Assembly: GCA_030680295.1 (NCBI GenBank)
Contig: JAUXVU010000023.1
Coordinates: forward strand, 806,001-870,000
DNA length: 64,000 nucleotides
Direction: 5' to 3'
Source: Moraxellaceae bacterium
GTDB taxonomy: Bacteria; Pseudomonadota; Gammaproteobacteria; Pseudomonadales; Moraxellaceae
Shown: positions 8,107 through 15,717 of the stretch, in pieces
How the letters are laid out: every line of letters begins with the position of its first letter
Position numbering within the stretch: the stretch's first letter is position 1
Made by a program: the position numbers and the translations under genes
Notes under the pieces: model-generated
The model's database searches: none
Told to the model about the DNA's origin: nothing
The model's input: the letters and a program-made list of their open reading frames with translations, nothing else

Positions 8107-10512
8107 TTATGTTCTGCGTCGACGTGTTGACGGCGCTGGCTTACCCTTACCCGCTGGCTTTTTACCGCCGGCCTTTTTTGGGCCCGGTTTTTTCGAGTCA
8201 GGAACATCACCTGCCTGTAAACGCTCACGCAAAGAGCGCTTGCCAGTACTACCGCCAGACAACAGCTCAAAGTCCATTTTGCGCTCATCTAAATTGACGC
8301 TGGCAATACGCACTTTGACCGGCTCACCAATCGCAAAACGACGACGTGTACGTTCGCCTTCAAGGCAGTAACGCATGGCATCAAACTGATAGTAGTCATC
8401 ACGCAGCTGGCTAATATGTACTAAGCCTTCAACATAGACATCACGTAATTCAACAAAAAAACCAAATGAGGTGACAGCGGCAATCACACCATCAAACTCC
8501 TCACCCACATGGTCTTGCATGTACTCACATTTCAGCCAAGCGGTCACATCACGTGTGGCTTCATCCGCACGGCGTTCGGTCATTGAGCAGTGTTCGCCCA
8601 AGACCAGCATTTCGGCCATGCCCGGCAGCGGCTCGTTTTCTGCACCCACCGCCGTACGCAAGCGACGATTAATGCGAGTCGCCAAGCTCGCGCCGCCTTC
8701 ACCCGTCAACACTTGCTTAATGGCACGATGCAGTAACAAGTCGGGATAACGACGAATCGGGGATGTGAAATGCGAATACGCCGCATAAGCTAAGCCAAAG
8801 TGGCCTAAGTTTTCCGGGGCATACACTGCCTGTGACAATGAGCGCAGCAGCATAGTTTCAATAATGTGTTTATCAGGACGGTCTGCAAGCTGCTGAATAA
8901 CCGCTAGGAAGTCAGCGGGCTGCGGCCTTGGCGAGGCGGTAAAACGCAGGCCTAGTGCCTGCAAGTAACCACGCAGCTTTATCAGCTTTTCGTTTTTTGG
9001 ACCTTCATGATTACGGAATAATGCTGGCACCTTGGCCTTCAAGACAAACTCAGCGGACGCCACGTTAGCAGCCAGCATCATCTCTTCAATCAGCATATGC
9101 GCCCGATTACGCTTCACCGGCACAATGTCTTCAATCTTACGGTCTTTGCCAAAGACAATACGGGTTTCGTTGCTGTCAAAGTCTAAGGCGCCACGGACTT
9201 CTCGTGCGCCACGTAAAATCAAAAACAGCTCAAACAAGGTATGCAACGACTTTTGTACCGGCTCAGGCCAGCGGTTACGCAGCTCAGCAGCTTCTGCACC
9301 CTCAGCATCATCAATAAACGCGCTGACTTGGTTATAGGTAGTACGGGCCTGCGAGTGCATAACTCCTGAGTAAAACTTAGCGGCGGTAGTGCGGCCAGCA
9401 GCAGAAATCGTTAGGTCACAGACCATGCATAAACGATCAACTTGTGGGTTTAATGAGCACAGGCCATTGGACAGAATTTCAGGCAGCATGGGCACAACAA
9501 AGCCGGGGAAGTACACCGAGTTGCCACGTGCACGCGCTTCAGTATCAAGCGCCGTGCCCGACTGTACATAATGAGATACATCGGCAATCGCCACGATCAA
9601 CCGAAAACCACCACCGCGACGTTTTTCCGCATAAACCGCATCGTCAAAATCGCGCGCATCCTCACCATCAATTGTCATTAACGGTAGATGGCGAATATCA
9701 ACACGGCCTTCTTGCACTTTAGACGCTTCATCAACTTCAGGAGAAAGCTGACTCACTGCGTGCTCAACTGCGGCAGGCCACACATGTGGAATTTCAAAAT
9801 TGCGCAGGGCAATATCAATCTCCATGCCGGGCGCCAAATAGTCGCCTAATACCTCAACAATACGGCCAGTCGCTAAACTACGGTGACTTGGGTACTCAAC
9901 AATTTCGACGCTAACAAATTGGTCTTGCGTAGCGGGCAGCCCATCTGGTGCCACTAAAATATCTTGGGTAATGCGCGGATTATCTGGCATGACATAACCA
10001 ACACCATCCTGCTCACGATAGCGGCCAACCAAGAACTTATGGCGTCGTGTTTCGACACGGGCCACCACAGCCTCTTGCCGACCTTTATGGTCGTAACCAC
10101 CAACACGCACCAACACCACATCACCATCAAACAACAAACGCATTTGTTTAGAGGGCAAAATTAAATCACTGCCACCAACATCTGGCACCAAGAAGCCAAA
10201 ACCATCCTTATGACCTTGCACACGACCACGAATCAACTCTTCTTCCGGCAGCGGCTGATAAGCGCCTCGACGATCGGAGCGCAACTGGCCATCACGACTC
10301 ATCGCAATTAAACGTCGACGCAGGGCTTCTTCACGATCCGGATCAAATAACTGGAAGTGTTTTGCTAACTGCGGATGCGTTAGCGGCTTATCGAGGGCAT
10401 TAAGTGTTTCTAAAATCAGTTCACGACTTGGGATAGGATTGTCGTACTTTTCAGCCTCACGGTCGGCATGCGGATCGTTTAATGGCGGGATGGGTGTCAT
10501 AAGTTCTCTCAA
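8107..10512 (-). CDS. rnr: ribonuclease R
   Basis: 3'-5' exoribonuclease that degrades structured RNA. It is 801 residues long, with N-terminal winged-helix and cold-shock domains, then the RNB catalytic domain (DGEDARDFDDAVYAE holds the metal-binding aspartates), then an S1 domain (FDGVIAAVTSFGFFVEL) and a Lys/Pro-rich basic tail. The ATG is at 10512; the in-frame N-terminus RELMTPIPPLND suggests the second Met (10500) as an alternative start. Confidence 0.97.
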   Translation of the reverse strand: MRELMTPIPPLNDPHADREAEKYDNPIPSRELILETLNALDKPLTHPQLAKHFQLFDPDREEALRRRLIAMSRDGQLRSDRRGAYQPLPEEELIRGRVQGHKDGFGFLVPDVGGSDLILPSKQMRLLFDGDVVLVRVGGYDHKGRQEAVVARVETRRHKFLVGRYREQDGVGYVMPDNPRITQDILVAPDGLPATQDQFVSVEIVEYPSHRSLATGRIVEVLGDYLAPGMEIDIALRNFEIPHVWPAAVEHAVSQLSPEVDEASKVQEGRVDIRHLPLMTIDGEDARDFDDAVYAEKRRGGGFRLIVAIADVSHYVQSGTALDTEARARGNSVYFPGFVVPMLPEILSNGLCSLNPQVDRLCMVCDLTISAAGRTTAAKFYSGVMHSQARTTYNQVSAFIDDAEGAEAAELRNRWPEPVQKSLHTLFELFLILRGAREVRGALDFDSNETRIVFGKDRKIEDIVPVKRNRAHMLIEEMMLAANVASAEFVLKAKVPALFRNHEGPKNEKLIKLRGYLQALGLRFTASPRPQPADFLAVIQQLADRPDKHIIETMLLRSLSQAVYAPENLGHFGLAYAAYSHFTSPIRRYPDLLLHRAIKQVLTGEGGASLATRINRRLRTAVGAENEPLPGMAEMLVLGEHCSMTERRADEATRDVTAWLKCEYMQDHVGEEFDGVIAAVTSFGFFVELRDVYVEGLVHISQLRDDYYQFDAMRYCLEGERTRRRFAIGEPVKVRIASVNLDERKMDFELLSGGSTGKRSLRERLQAGDVPDSKKPGPKKAGGKKPAGKGKPAPSTRRRRT

Positions 10513-10540
10513 AAAATTTTCCTCATTCTACACGAAATAG

Positions 10541-10569
10541 TTGACAGCCCCCCAGCGTCTATCTATATT
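10541..10569 (+). promoter_or_regulatory. sigma-70 promoter of tRNA-Leu
   Basis: TTGACA at 10541-10546 and TATATT at 10564-10569 are spaced by 17 bp, near consensus. Transcription would start about 7 bp downstream, just before the mature tRNA 5' end at 10583. The GC-rich segment after the -10 box (cgcggcc) is typical of stringently controlled stable-RNA promoters. Confidence 0.85.
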
Positions 10570-10582
10570 TCGCGGCCTTACT

Positions 10583-10669
10583 GCCCAGGTGGTGAAATTG
10601 GTAGACACGCCAGCTTCAGGTGCTGGTTCTCGCAAGGGAGTGGAGGTTCAAGTCCTCTCCTGGGCACCA
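10583..10669 (+). tRNA. tRNA-Leu (anticodon CAG)
   Basis: An 87-nt cloverleaf with a long variable arm. The acceptor stem pairs GCCCAGG with CCTGGGC. The anticodon stem CCAGC/GCTGG encloses the loop TTCAGGT, so the anticodon is CAG and the tRNA reads CUG. The T-loop is GGTTCAAGTCC, and CCA is encoded. Its 3' end is the integration site of the island, and the insertion leaves the gene intact. Confidence 0.97.
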
Positions 10670-10675
10670 TTTTTA
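10648..10675 (+). repeat. left attachment site (attL core)
   Basis: This 28-bp sequence starts TCAAGTCCTCTCC and ends with CACCATTTTTA. It covers the T-arm and acceptor end of tRNA-Leu plus six bases beyond, and is identical to 29294-29321. Strand exchange by the island integrase would occur within it. Confidence 0.93.
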
Positions 10676-10712
10676 TGGGTTTACATGCAACCGCATGAGT
10701 CATAAACCCCCT

Positions 10713-10739
10713 AAAACCGGTACTTCAGCCGGTTTTTTT
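10713..10739 (+). terminator. island-borne terminator after tRNA-Leu
   Basis: AAAACCGG and CCGGTTTT flank an 8-base loop, followed by a run of T to 10739. It lies inside the island just past attL, so in the occupied chromosome it is the first terminator after tRNA-Leu. The original terminator was probably moved to 29331-29365. Confidence 0.8.
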
Positions 10740-10793
10740 GTGCCCACTATGGGTATACATGAAACCCCACTAGCATACACAGAACACTTGCTT

Positions 10794-10843
10794 CTTGTAT
10801 GCCAGCTTGTATGCTGGGAGAAATCCTAACTTTGGCATACAAG
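10794..10843. promoter_or_regulatory. left-end integrase arm-type binding repeats (candidate)
   Basis: CTTGTATGCC at 10794-10803 and CTTGTATGCT at 10806-10815 are direct repeats with a 12-bp period, and an inverted copy GGCATACAAG lies at 10834-10843. The same pair with the same period occurs at the other end of the island (29229-29250). Such paired short repeats near both ends are what arm-type integrase or excisionase sites look like. They also lie in the integrase promoter region, which would allow autoregulation. Confidence 0.6.
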
Positions 10844-10845
10844 AA

Positions 10846-12087
10846 ATGAAGCGATCAGAAATCAAGAAGCGCCCACTCTCTGACACTACACTCTTTTCCT
10901 TAGAGCCAGACGACAAGGTCTACCGTGAGCACGACGGCGGGGGCCTGTATTTCCGCGTAAAGCCCAATGGCGCTAAGTCGTGGGAGCTTCGTTATAAAAA
11001 ACCGAACGGCACATGGTCATGGATGGGACTCGGTAGCTATCCAGAAATAGGAGGCAAGCTCGCACGCTCAAAAGCACGCGACGCCATTAAACTAATTTCA
11101 GATGGGATCGATCCTGTGGCTAAAAAGGCGGCTGAAGCTAATGCTGCCGCATTAGCAGAAGCTTCGACCTTTCGCTCAGTAGCCGAACAGTGGTACGCCA
11201 AGAAAGAAAACGACGGTAAAGCTGAAAATACACTCACTAAAATACGCCAATACCTCGATAAAGACATTTTGCCTGCGCTTGGTAATAAACCTATTGCCAG
11301 TATTACTCGCAATGACTGTATGAACCTTCAGACCAGCCTAGAAAAGCGTGGAGCTCACAACGTCGCCAAGAAAACCCGTGGCTGGCTGAATCAAATCTTC
11401 ACATTTGCCATTGCTCAATCGCTGATTGAGCTAAATCCTGCCAGTGCATTACTTATCGTTGCAGCTAAAGCTCCTGAGCCCAAACCACAACCGCACCTGC
11501 TGGAACCAGAGCTTCCAGAGTTTTTGCGCGCCTTGCGTCGAAGTACCTCACGCACAACTGTAAGAACAGCCGCATGGATGGTGTTGCTCACCGGCAACCG
11601 ACAGCACCCAACCCGCCATGCCGAATGGTCAGAGCTGAATCTCGAAAAGGGTATCTGGACAATCTCTGCTGAGAAAATGAAATCCAAAAGGGCTCACACC
11701 AGTCCATTGCCTAAGCAACTGGTGGAAATGTTATTGGAGCTCAAGCCCATCTCAGGTCGCAGCAAATGGGTATTTCCGGGAGACGGCGCCAATAATCCCG
11801 TTATTAGTGACGTAGCACTTAATAATGTCTTCAAACGCATGGGCTACAAAGGAAGGATGGTCGCGCATGGCAGTCGCCACACCGCTAGTACATTACTCCG
11901 TGAACATGGGTGGAATAAAGATTTTGTCGAGGCTCAGCTCGCCCACAAAGAGCTAGGCATTTCCGGCGTCTACAATATGGCTACCTATTTGGATCAGCGT
12001 ATCGGCATGATGCAGTGGTATGCCGACTGTCTAGATGCATTGGAAACCGGCAAACCGAAACCTAATCCTGCAGACTATGCCGCCTAA
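10846..12087 (+). CDS. P4-type tyrosine integrase of the island
   Basis: Site-specific recombinase that would integrate and excise the island at tRNA-Leu. From the ATG at 10846 it is 413 residues. An N-terminal arm-binding DUF4102-like domain (~1-90, with DGGGLYFRVKPNGAKSW) is followed by the core-binding domain and the catalytic domain. Catalytic residues visible are R252 (LTGNR), H341-x-x-R344 (AHGSRHTAST), H367 (QLAHKE) and Tyr376 (VYNMATYLDQR). A longer frame from TTG at 10795 would run through the repeat sites, so the ATG is preferred although its binding site (ACAAGAA) is weak. Location beside the tRNA 3' end is typical. Confidence 0.95.
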   Translation: MKRSEIKKRPLSDTTLFSLEPDDKVYREHDGGGLYFRVKPNGAKSWELRYKKPNGTWSWMGLGSYPEIGGKLARSKARDAIKLISDGIDPVAKKAAEANAAALAEASTFRSVAEQWYAKKENDGKAENTLTKIRQYLDKDILPALGNKPIASITRNDCMNLQTSLEKRGAHNVAKKTRGWLNQIFTFAIAQSLIELNPASALLIVAAKAPEPKPQPHLLEPELPEFLRALRRSTSRTTVRTAAWMVLLTGNRQHPTRHAEWSELNLEKGIWTISAEKMKSKRAHTSPLPKQLVEMLLELKPISGRSKWVFPGDGANNPVISDVALNNVFKRMGYKGRMVAHGSRHTASTLLREHGWNKDFVEAQLAHKELGISGVYNMATYLDQRIGMMQWYADCLDALETGKPKPNPADYAA

Positions 12088-12233
12088 CGCATCATAGTCA
12101 CGCCCACCCAGCCGAATAGCGCAGTCAATATTTTAAGCCACCACGGCATCATCCAAAAGATTCGCAAACACACGAAAGCGACTTTGCTCAGCGCGCGCGT
12201 GATAGGGAATGGTTTTCCTGCCACTTCGGTCAT
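12084..12233 (-). CDS. 49-residue membrane peptide in the mobilization operon
   Basis: A short frame, ATG at 12233, stop at 12084. Its start overlaps the stop of the upstream relaxase-like gene in an ATGA (4 bp), which suggests translational coupling. The peptide has a short polar, basic N-terminus (MTEVAGKPFPITRALSK) and then a hydrophobic, tryptophan-rich stretch with FWMMPWWLKILTALFGW, which would span or lie in the membrane. The last 3 bp overlap the integrase stop codon on the other strand. I do not recognise a family; a role in DNA transfer or as accessory to the coupling protein is inference from position only. Confidence 0.6.
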   Translation of the reverse strand: MTEVAGKPFPITRALSKVAFVCLRIFWMMPWWLKILTALFGWVGVTMMR

Positions 12234-13027
12234 GTCGATTTCCTCGCTTTAAAATACTGACCTGATGGCCATTCAGGCTCTGAATAAAAACGAAATCGAT
12301 CCAAGTGCGTTTGTTCTATTACCGCCGAGCGACTTGGCAAACCTTTCACCTCAAGCCTTAATTGCCGCAGCCCACCAAATGCATGCGATAGGCGTTGAGC
12401 GAACTGCACATTCGGACATACGTAATCTACACGCGTCCATCGCGCATGGTTTCGGATCTCATAAATATAAGCTCCTACGACCGCTTCATAACGCTTACTC
12501 GTTTTAATATGCCGCTCGATTTCCACTGCCACTTGCTGTCCATTGCTATCAATGGCTTGCGCATCTGGCAGTTTTGCGATCCCCAGTCCCATCAATCGCC
12601 TAGCGGGTAACCATTCACTCCAATCACAATCAGCAGAACGCAATCGCATGCGCTGCGTCAGTAACTGATGCGGCACGCCTAGCGCATGTGTTTTGGATGC
12701 CTCCCAAGGCGATCTCGATGCATCAAATACATTTGGCGCCATCGCGACACCATGACTGGTAATACCAACAAGCAATATTTGCCGTGCACCCGATGTGCTA
12801 CCCACAAACATCGCCTTCTCGCGCAACAACCCTTCAGCCACCATCGCTTTTAATAAGGCATGAGTCGTCGAATAAGACAAATCCAGCAGTAATTGCATAA
12901 TTGCAATGCTGCTCCAGACCTCATCTGCAAGAAACTCTAGTACGATGGCTCGCTTCTGCTGTGCACGATGCAATCGATCAGATGGTGCCATCTGCAGGCC
13001 CATCGCTTTTACTAAGATGTCAGCCAT
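12230..13027 (-). CDS. candidate MOBC-family relaxase (Replic_Relax/MobC-like)
   Basis: This 265-residue protein has an N-terminal winged-helix-like part (about 20-75: two helical segments with LLLDLSYSTTHALLKAMV) and a C-terminal domain with P154-D155, then E169-x-E171 and K175/K178 in VAVEIERHIKTSKRY. That spacing is the PD-(D/E)xK nuclease pattern. MOBC relaxases (CloDF13 MobC, pAD1 TraX) are known to use a restriction-endonuclease-like active site rather than the HUH type. Together with the adjacent coupling protein this matches the CloDF13 MobB-MobC pair. It overlaps the coupling-protein gene by 8 bp. The alternative is a replication-relaxation transcription factor without nicking activity. 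Confidence 0.7.
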   Translation of the reverse strand: MADILVKAMGLQMAPSDRLHRAQQKRAIVLEFLADEVWSSIAIMQLLLDLSYSTTHALLKAMVAEGLLREKAMFVGSTSGARQILLVGITSHGVAMAPNVFDASRSPWEASKTHALGVPHQLLTQRMRLRSADCDWSEWLPARRLMGLGIAKLPDAQAIDSNGQQVAVEIERHIKTSKRYEAVVGAYIYEIRNHARWTRVDYVCPNVQFAQRLSHAFGGLRQLRLEVKGLPSRSAVIEQTHLDRFRFYSEPEWPSGQYFKARKST

Positions 13028-14642
13028 GGTCTGCCTCTGGACTCAGACTGAATATGTCATCTAACGATGAATCAGCAAAGTCATCTGATTGTTTCGCAGC
13101 CATGATTTGCAACGCTGCATCATTTTTTACCACGCAAATCGGTGCAATCTGCAACAACTGTACATCTGGACCAGCCATGTAAATGGCCCAACCAGGAGGA
13201 AGCGATAGGAACTCGTTTGACTCAACACGTCTTGCCTGCGTCTCACGCCAGGAGCGCTTCAACACTGTTTCAACCATCATCAAATTTCTAGCTGTTTCAA
13301 TGGTGCACTGGTGAATGCGAATTCGACCACTTTTCTCGGCCAGCTTGTCTGCCGTTGTCGGATCTTCAATCCTGTACGTCAGCTTATGCGGTGTATTTTC
13401 AAGAAGGATTCCCTCGATCGCCTCTTTATCTAAGTTGATTTCTGCTGCCCGCACATCGGCAGATGACTGACAGGCCAACCATAATCGCACTCCTTTATCC
13501 CGTGATGTAGAGAGCGCCATCAATACTGGGCTCGATAATTGAAAGCGTAACTCATCAGCAATGATGTTGATCATCGGCAGAGGCCCATCTAGCCTACTTC
13601 GCTGACTTGCGATTTGAATCAAACGAATAAACACCATACGCATCACTGTACGTATCGCATCTGAATCCAACTCTCCCCGCACATAAACAACAGCTTTTTG
13701 CTCTATTAAATCAGATAAGGAAACCTTAGGCTCCACTGCATTAATAGCGCGAATCTCAGCAATAGCCTCCAATCGGGTCAACAGATTTTGCGCATGCTCC
13801 TCGTACCAAGGATCAGCACATGCTTCACGAAAAAGGTCTCGGCACGTTTTTCCTGCTGAATTTTTCGCGAGACGCTTAATTCCTTTTCGATCGCCTGCCA
13901 GATAGAAATCGGATGGCTTACCTTTATCCTGCAGTTGAAAAGTTGCCTCCAAAATCCGAACCACCTCGTCCTCGGTGGCGCCCTCCAAGATATTTAGTTG
14001 AGGCAATTGGTTAGCCGTCAGTTGAATACATCGATATTCTCGACCGTGCTCTTCAGCAACCGCATACAAGACATGTGCTGCGTATTCGTCATCCTTTGGA
14101 TCCAGATAAAAAACCGCCTCTTGCTCACCAATCAACTGTGCTGCGCTGACCTGCAAAAAGCGCCCCTTACCCGTGCCGGTGGTACCCTGAACTATTACGT
14201 GGCGCAGCATACTCAATGGCAGGTAGCAGGGCTGGCCATCTTGATCGCGACCGGTAAACAAAGCGCCGCTTTTGAAATAGGTTCGCGGATCAAACTCTTT
14301 CGTTTGTTTTTCAGCACGCTTTACTAAGTCGCGCATATCAATTGGCTCACCCAACAGCTGCGAAGTTTTTCGAACCAATCGATAAATCAATCGCTCTTTC
14401 CATGGCACACCAAAACGCAGCCATATTAGGGCATGAGCCAAACCTGCTACTAAACCAAAATACCAAGAAGTCTCACTTTTTTCACCGTAAAACCAAAGAC
14501 TCCAACCCAAGATGACTAATCCTAGATACAATAAAATCTCAGATCGCCAATACCGCTTAAGCACTCCACCATCCGCCGCCATAATGAGCACAAAGCTCGC
14601 CATAAATCCAACTAGCCAACTCCATACGATATCTATATTCAC
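13020..14642 (-). CDS. type IV coupling protein (VirD4/TraD-type, MobB-like)
   Basis: Hexameric inner-membrane ATPase that would dock the relaxase-DNA complex onto a secretion channel. The N-terminus has three hydrophobic segments within the first ~75 residues. Then come Walker A QGTTGTGKG (about 152-160), Walker B IIADE (D363, E364) and the motif LACQSSAD. The GTG at 14642 is chosen because AGGAG precedes it by six bases; another GTG at 14660 is in frame. About 540 residues, usual for a TraD-type protein lacking the long C-terminal tail. It is first gene of the mobilization operon, next to the structured intergenic region. Confidence 0.88.
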   Translation of the reverse strand: MNIDIVWSWLVGFMASFVLIMAADGGVLKRYWRSEILLYLGLVILGWSLWFYGEKSETSWYFGLVAGLAHALIWLRFGVPWKERLIYRLVRKTSQLLGEPIDMRDLVKRAEKQTKEFDPRTYFKSGALFTGRDQDGQPCYLPLSMLRHVIVQGTTGTGKGRFLQVSAAQLIGEQEAVFYLDPKDDEYAAHVLYAVAEEHGREYRCIQLTANQLPQLNILEGATEDEVVRILEATFQLQDKGKPSDFYLAGDRKGIKRLAKNSAGKTCRDLFREACADPWYEEHAQNLLTRLEAIAEIRAINAVEPKVSLSDLIEQKAVVYVRGELDSDAIRTVMRMVFIRLIQIASQRSRLDGPLPMINIIADELRFQLSSPVLMALSTSRDKGVRLWLACQSSADVRAAEINLDKEAIEGILLENTPHKLTYRIEDPTTADKLAEKSGRIRIHQCTIETARNLMMVETVLKRSWRETQARRVESNEFLSLPPGWAIYMAGPDVQLLQIAPICVVKNDAALQIMAAKQSDDFADSSLDDIFSLSPEADHG

Positions 14643-14760
14643 AACTATCTCCTGAACCACCCATGTGCAGAGCGCATTCGCAGGAAACTAGCCTCATAAA
14701 TAAAAATATTAAAGCAAAATCATATGCTTGGATCATAAAACCCAATAACTACTCATAAAT

Positions 14761-15400
14761 ACCCATGTCCGTTTTTGCTTTGCCGGGGGCCATTTATTGT
14801 CGAGCTTTGCTCGACAATAAATGGGGCAAGCGCGTACAGCGCGAAGCCGCCAAAGCCGCATACGCCCCAAGGCGTATCGGCGAAGGCCAATGGGGGGCGC
14901 CGAAGCGGATAAGCCGACAGCCCGTGACAGAGTGCAAAGCACTCACTCACGGGCGTCGTCGGCGAAAGCTGCCCCAAGGCAGCGGTCGCGCACGGGGGGC
15001 GAAGCCCACCCCCGCCGGCACCGCAACGCGGCGCTCGGCTCCCCCAGTCGGTGTCTTGCGCAAGCAAAGGCTCGACCCCAAAGGGAGAGGGAAATTCGTC
15101 CAGAATTTGGTGTGCGCAAGCGCACCCTGCTTCAGCGTCGTAGACTGCTGACGCAGCCCACGACTGGGGGAGCCGAGCGCCGAAGGTCGCGTTGGCGGGG
15201 GCGACTTTTCAAGGTCAGAACGGCCCTAGCCGGGCAGAGAGCGAACAGCAAAGCCTTGTGGCGTCTTGCGTCGTGAACAGCGGAGCGGTCTCGATGGCCT
15301 TGGCCAGCTATAAGCTGGCTACTTTTGGGTGTCGATAAGCCCTGTCGATACAGTCATCGGCAGAACGTAACGAGACACTAAATAGGCATTGGAATAGGTA
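14761..15400. other. structured GC-rich non-coding region, candidate oriT or RNA
   Basis: The 880-bp gap between the coupling protein (minus) and the regulator (plus) is full of inverted repeats. There is a 16-bp perfect stem at 14790-14805/14809-14824 with a 3-base loop. A nested stem spans 14913-14963 (GCCGAC, GCCCGTGA, AGTGC and their complements). GCTGCC-ccaa-GGCAGC lies at 14968-14983. A 21-bp perfect stem pairs 15030-15050 with 15161-15181 and encloses further hairpins at 15055-15064, 15112-15125 and 15135-15154. TGTCGATA is repeated directly near 15335-15355. Frames read through it but are basic and of low complexity, and several overlap, so it is judged non-coding. Confidence 0.65.
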
Positions 15401-15461
15401 CCGACTTAACTCTTATTTTTACTTTATAACATGCTGCAAGCTTCCTCTTACCACATTGCGA

Positions 15462-15490
15462 TTGTACTGCACAGCGCAATACAGTATGTT
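15462..15490 (+). promoter_or_regulatory. promoter/operator of the defence operon
   Basis: TTGTAC (15462-15467) and TATGTT (15485-15490) are spaced by 17 bp. An inverted repeat TACTG (15465-15469) / CAGTA (15482-15486) overlaps both elements. The ribbon-helix-helix protein encoded 34 bp downstream is a natural candidate to bind it and repress its own operon. The promoter boxes are moderate matches; the operator is inferred. Confidence 0.5.
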
Positions 15491-15523
15491 GCATTACATT
15501 TGCAGGCATTCTGGGAGAGTGTA

Positions 15524-15715
15524 ATGGCCACCACCAAAACTGCGACGCTGACCATCCGAGTCGATCCTGGCTTAAAAGAGGCGTTGCGAGCAGCTGCGCA
15601 AGCGGAACACCGCTCTATCGCCAACATGATAGAAGTATTGATCCGCGAGCATTGCGAGAAAAACGGTATAGCCATATACCAAGCCCAATATTCAGATCAA
15701 CGTGGGGAGCGTTAA
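15524..15715 (+). CDS. ribbon-helix-helix regulator
   Basis: A 63-residue protein. The beta strand TATLTIRVDP is followed by two helices (LKEALRAAAQAEHRS and IANMIEVLIREHCEK), the classic RHH/Arc-MetJ pattern of small DNA-binding repressors. The ATG at 15524 is preferred over an upstream in-frame ATG at 15431 because GGGAGAG precedes it and the fold begins there. It ends 2 bp before the DUF499 ATPase start, so it leads the defence operon and likely controls its expression. An antitoxin role is possible, but no toxin partner is seen. Confidence 0.85.
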   Translation: MATTKTATLTIRVDPGLKEALRAAAQAEHRSIANMIEVLIREHCEKNGIAIYQAQYSDQRGER

Positions 15716-15717
15716 GT

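Noticed and set aside
10794-10845. Longer N-terminus for the integrase from TTG at 10795
   Set aside because: The extension would be encoded by the repeat sites and lacks similarity to integrase N-termini; the ATG at 10846 gives the usual family start.
14765-15276. Open frames of 128 and 151 codons on the plus strand, and several on the minus strand, in the structured region
   Set aside because: They overlap each other in different frames, are rich in Arg, Ala and Gly as expected from GC-rich inverted repeats, and have no domain pattern or ribosome binding site.
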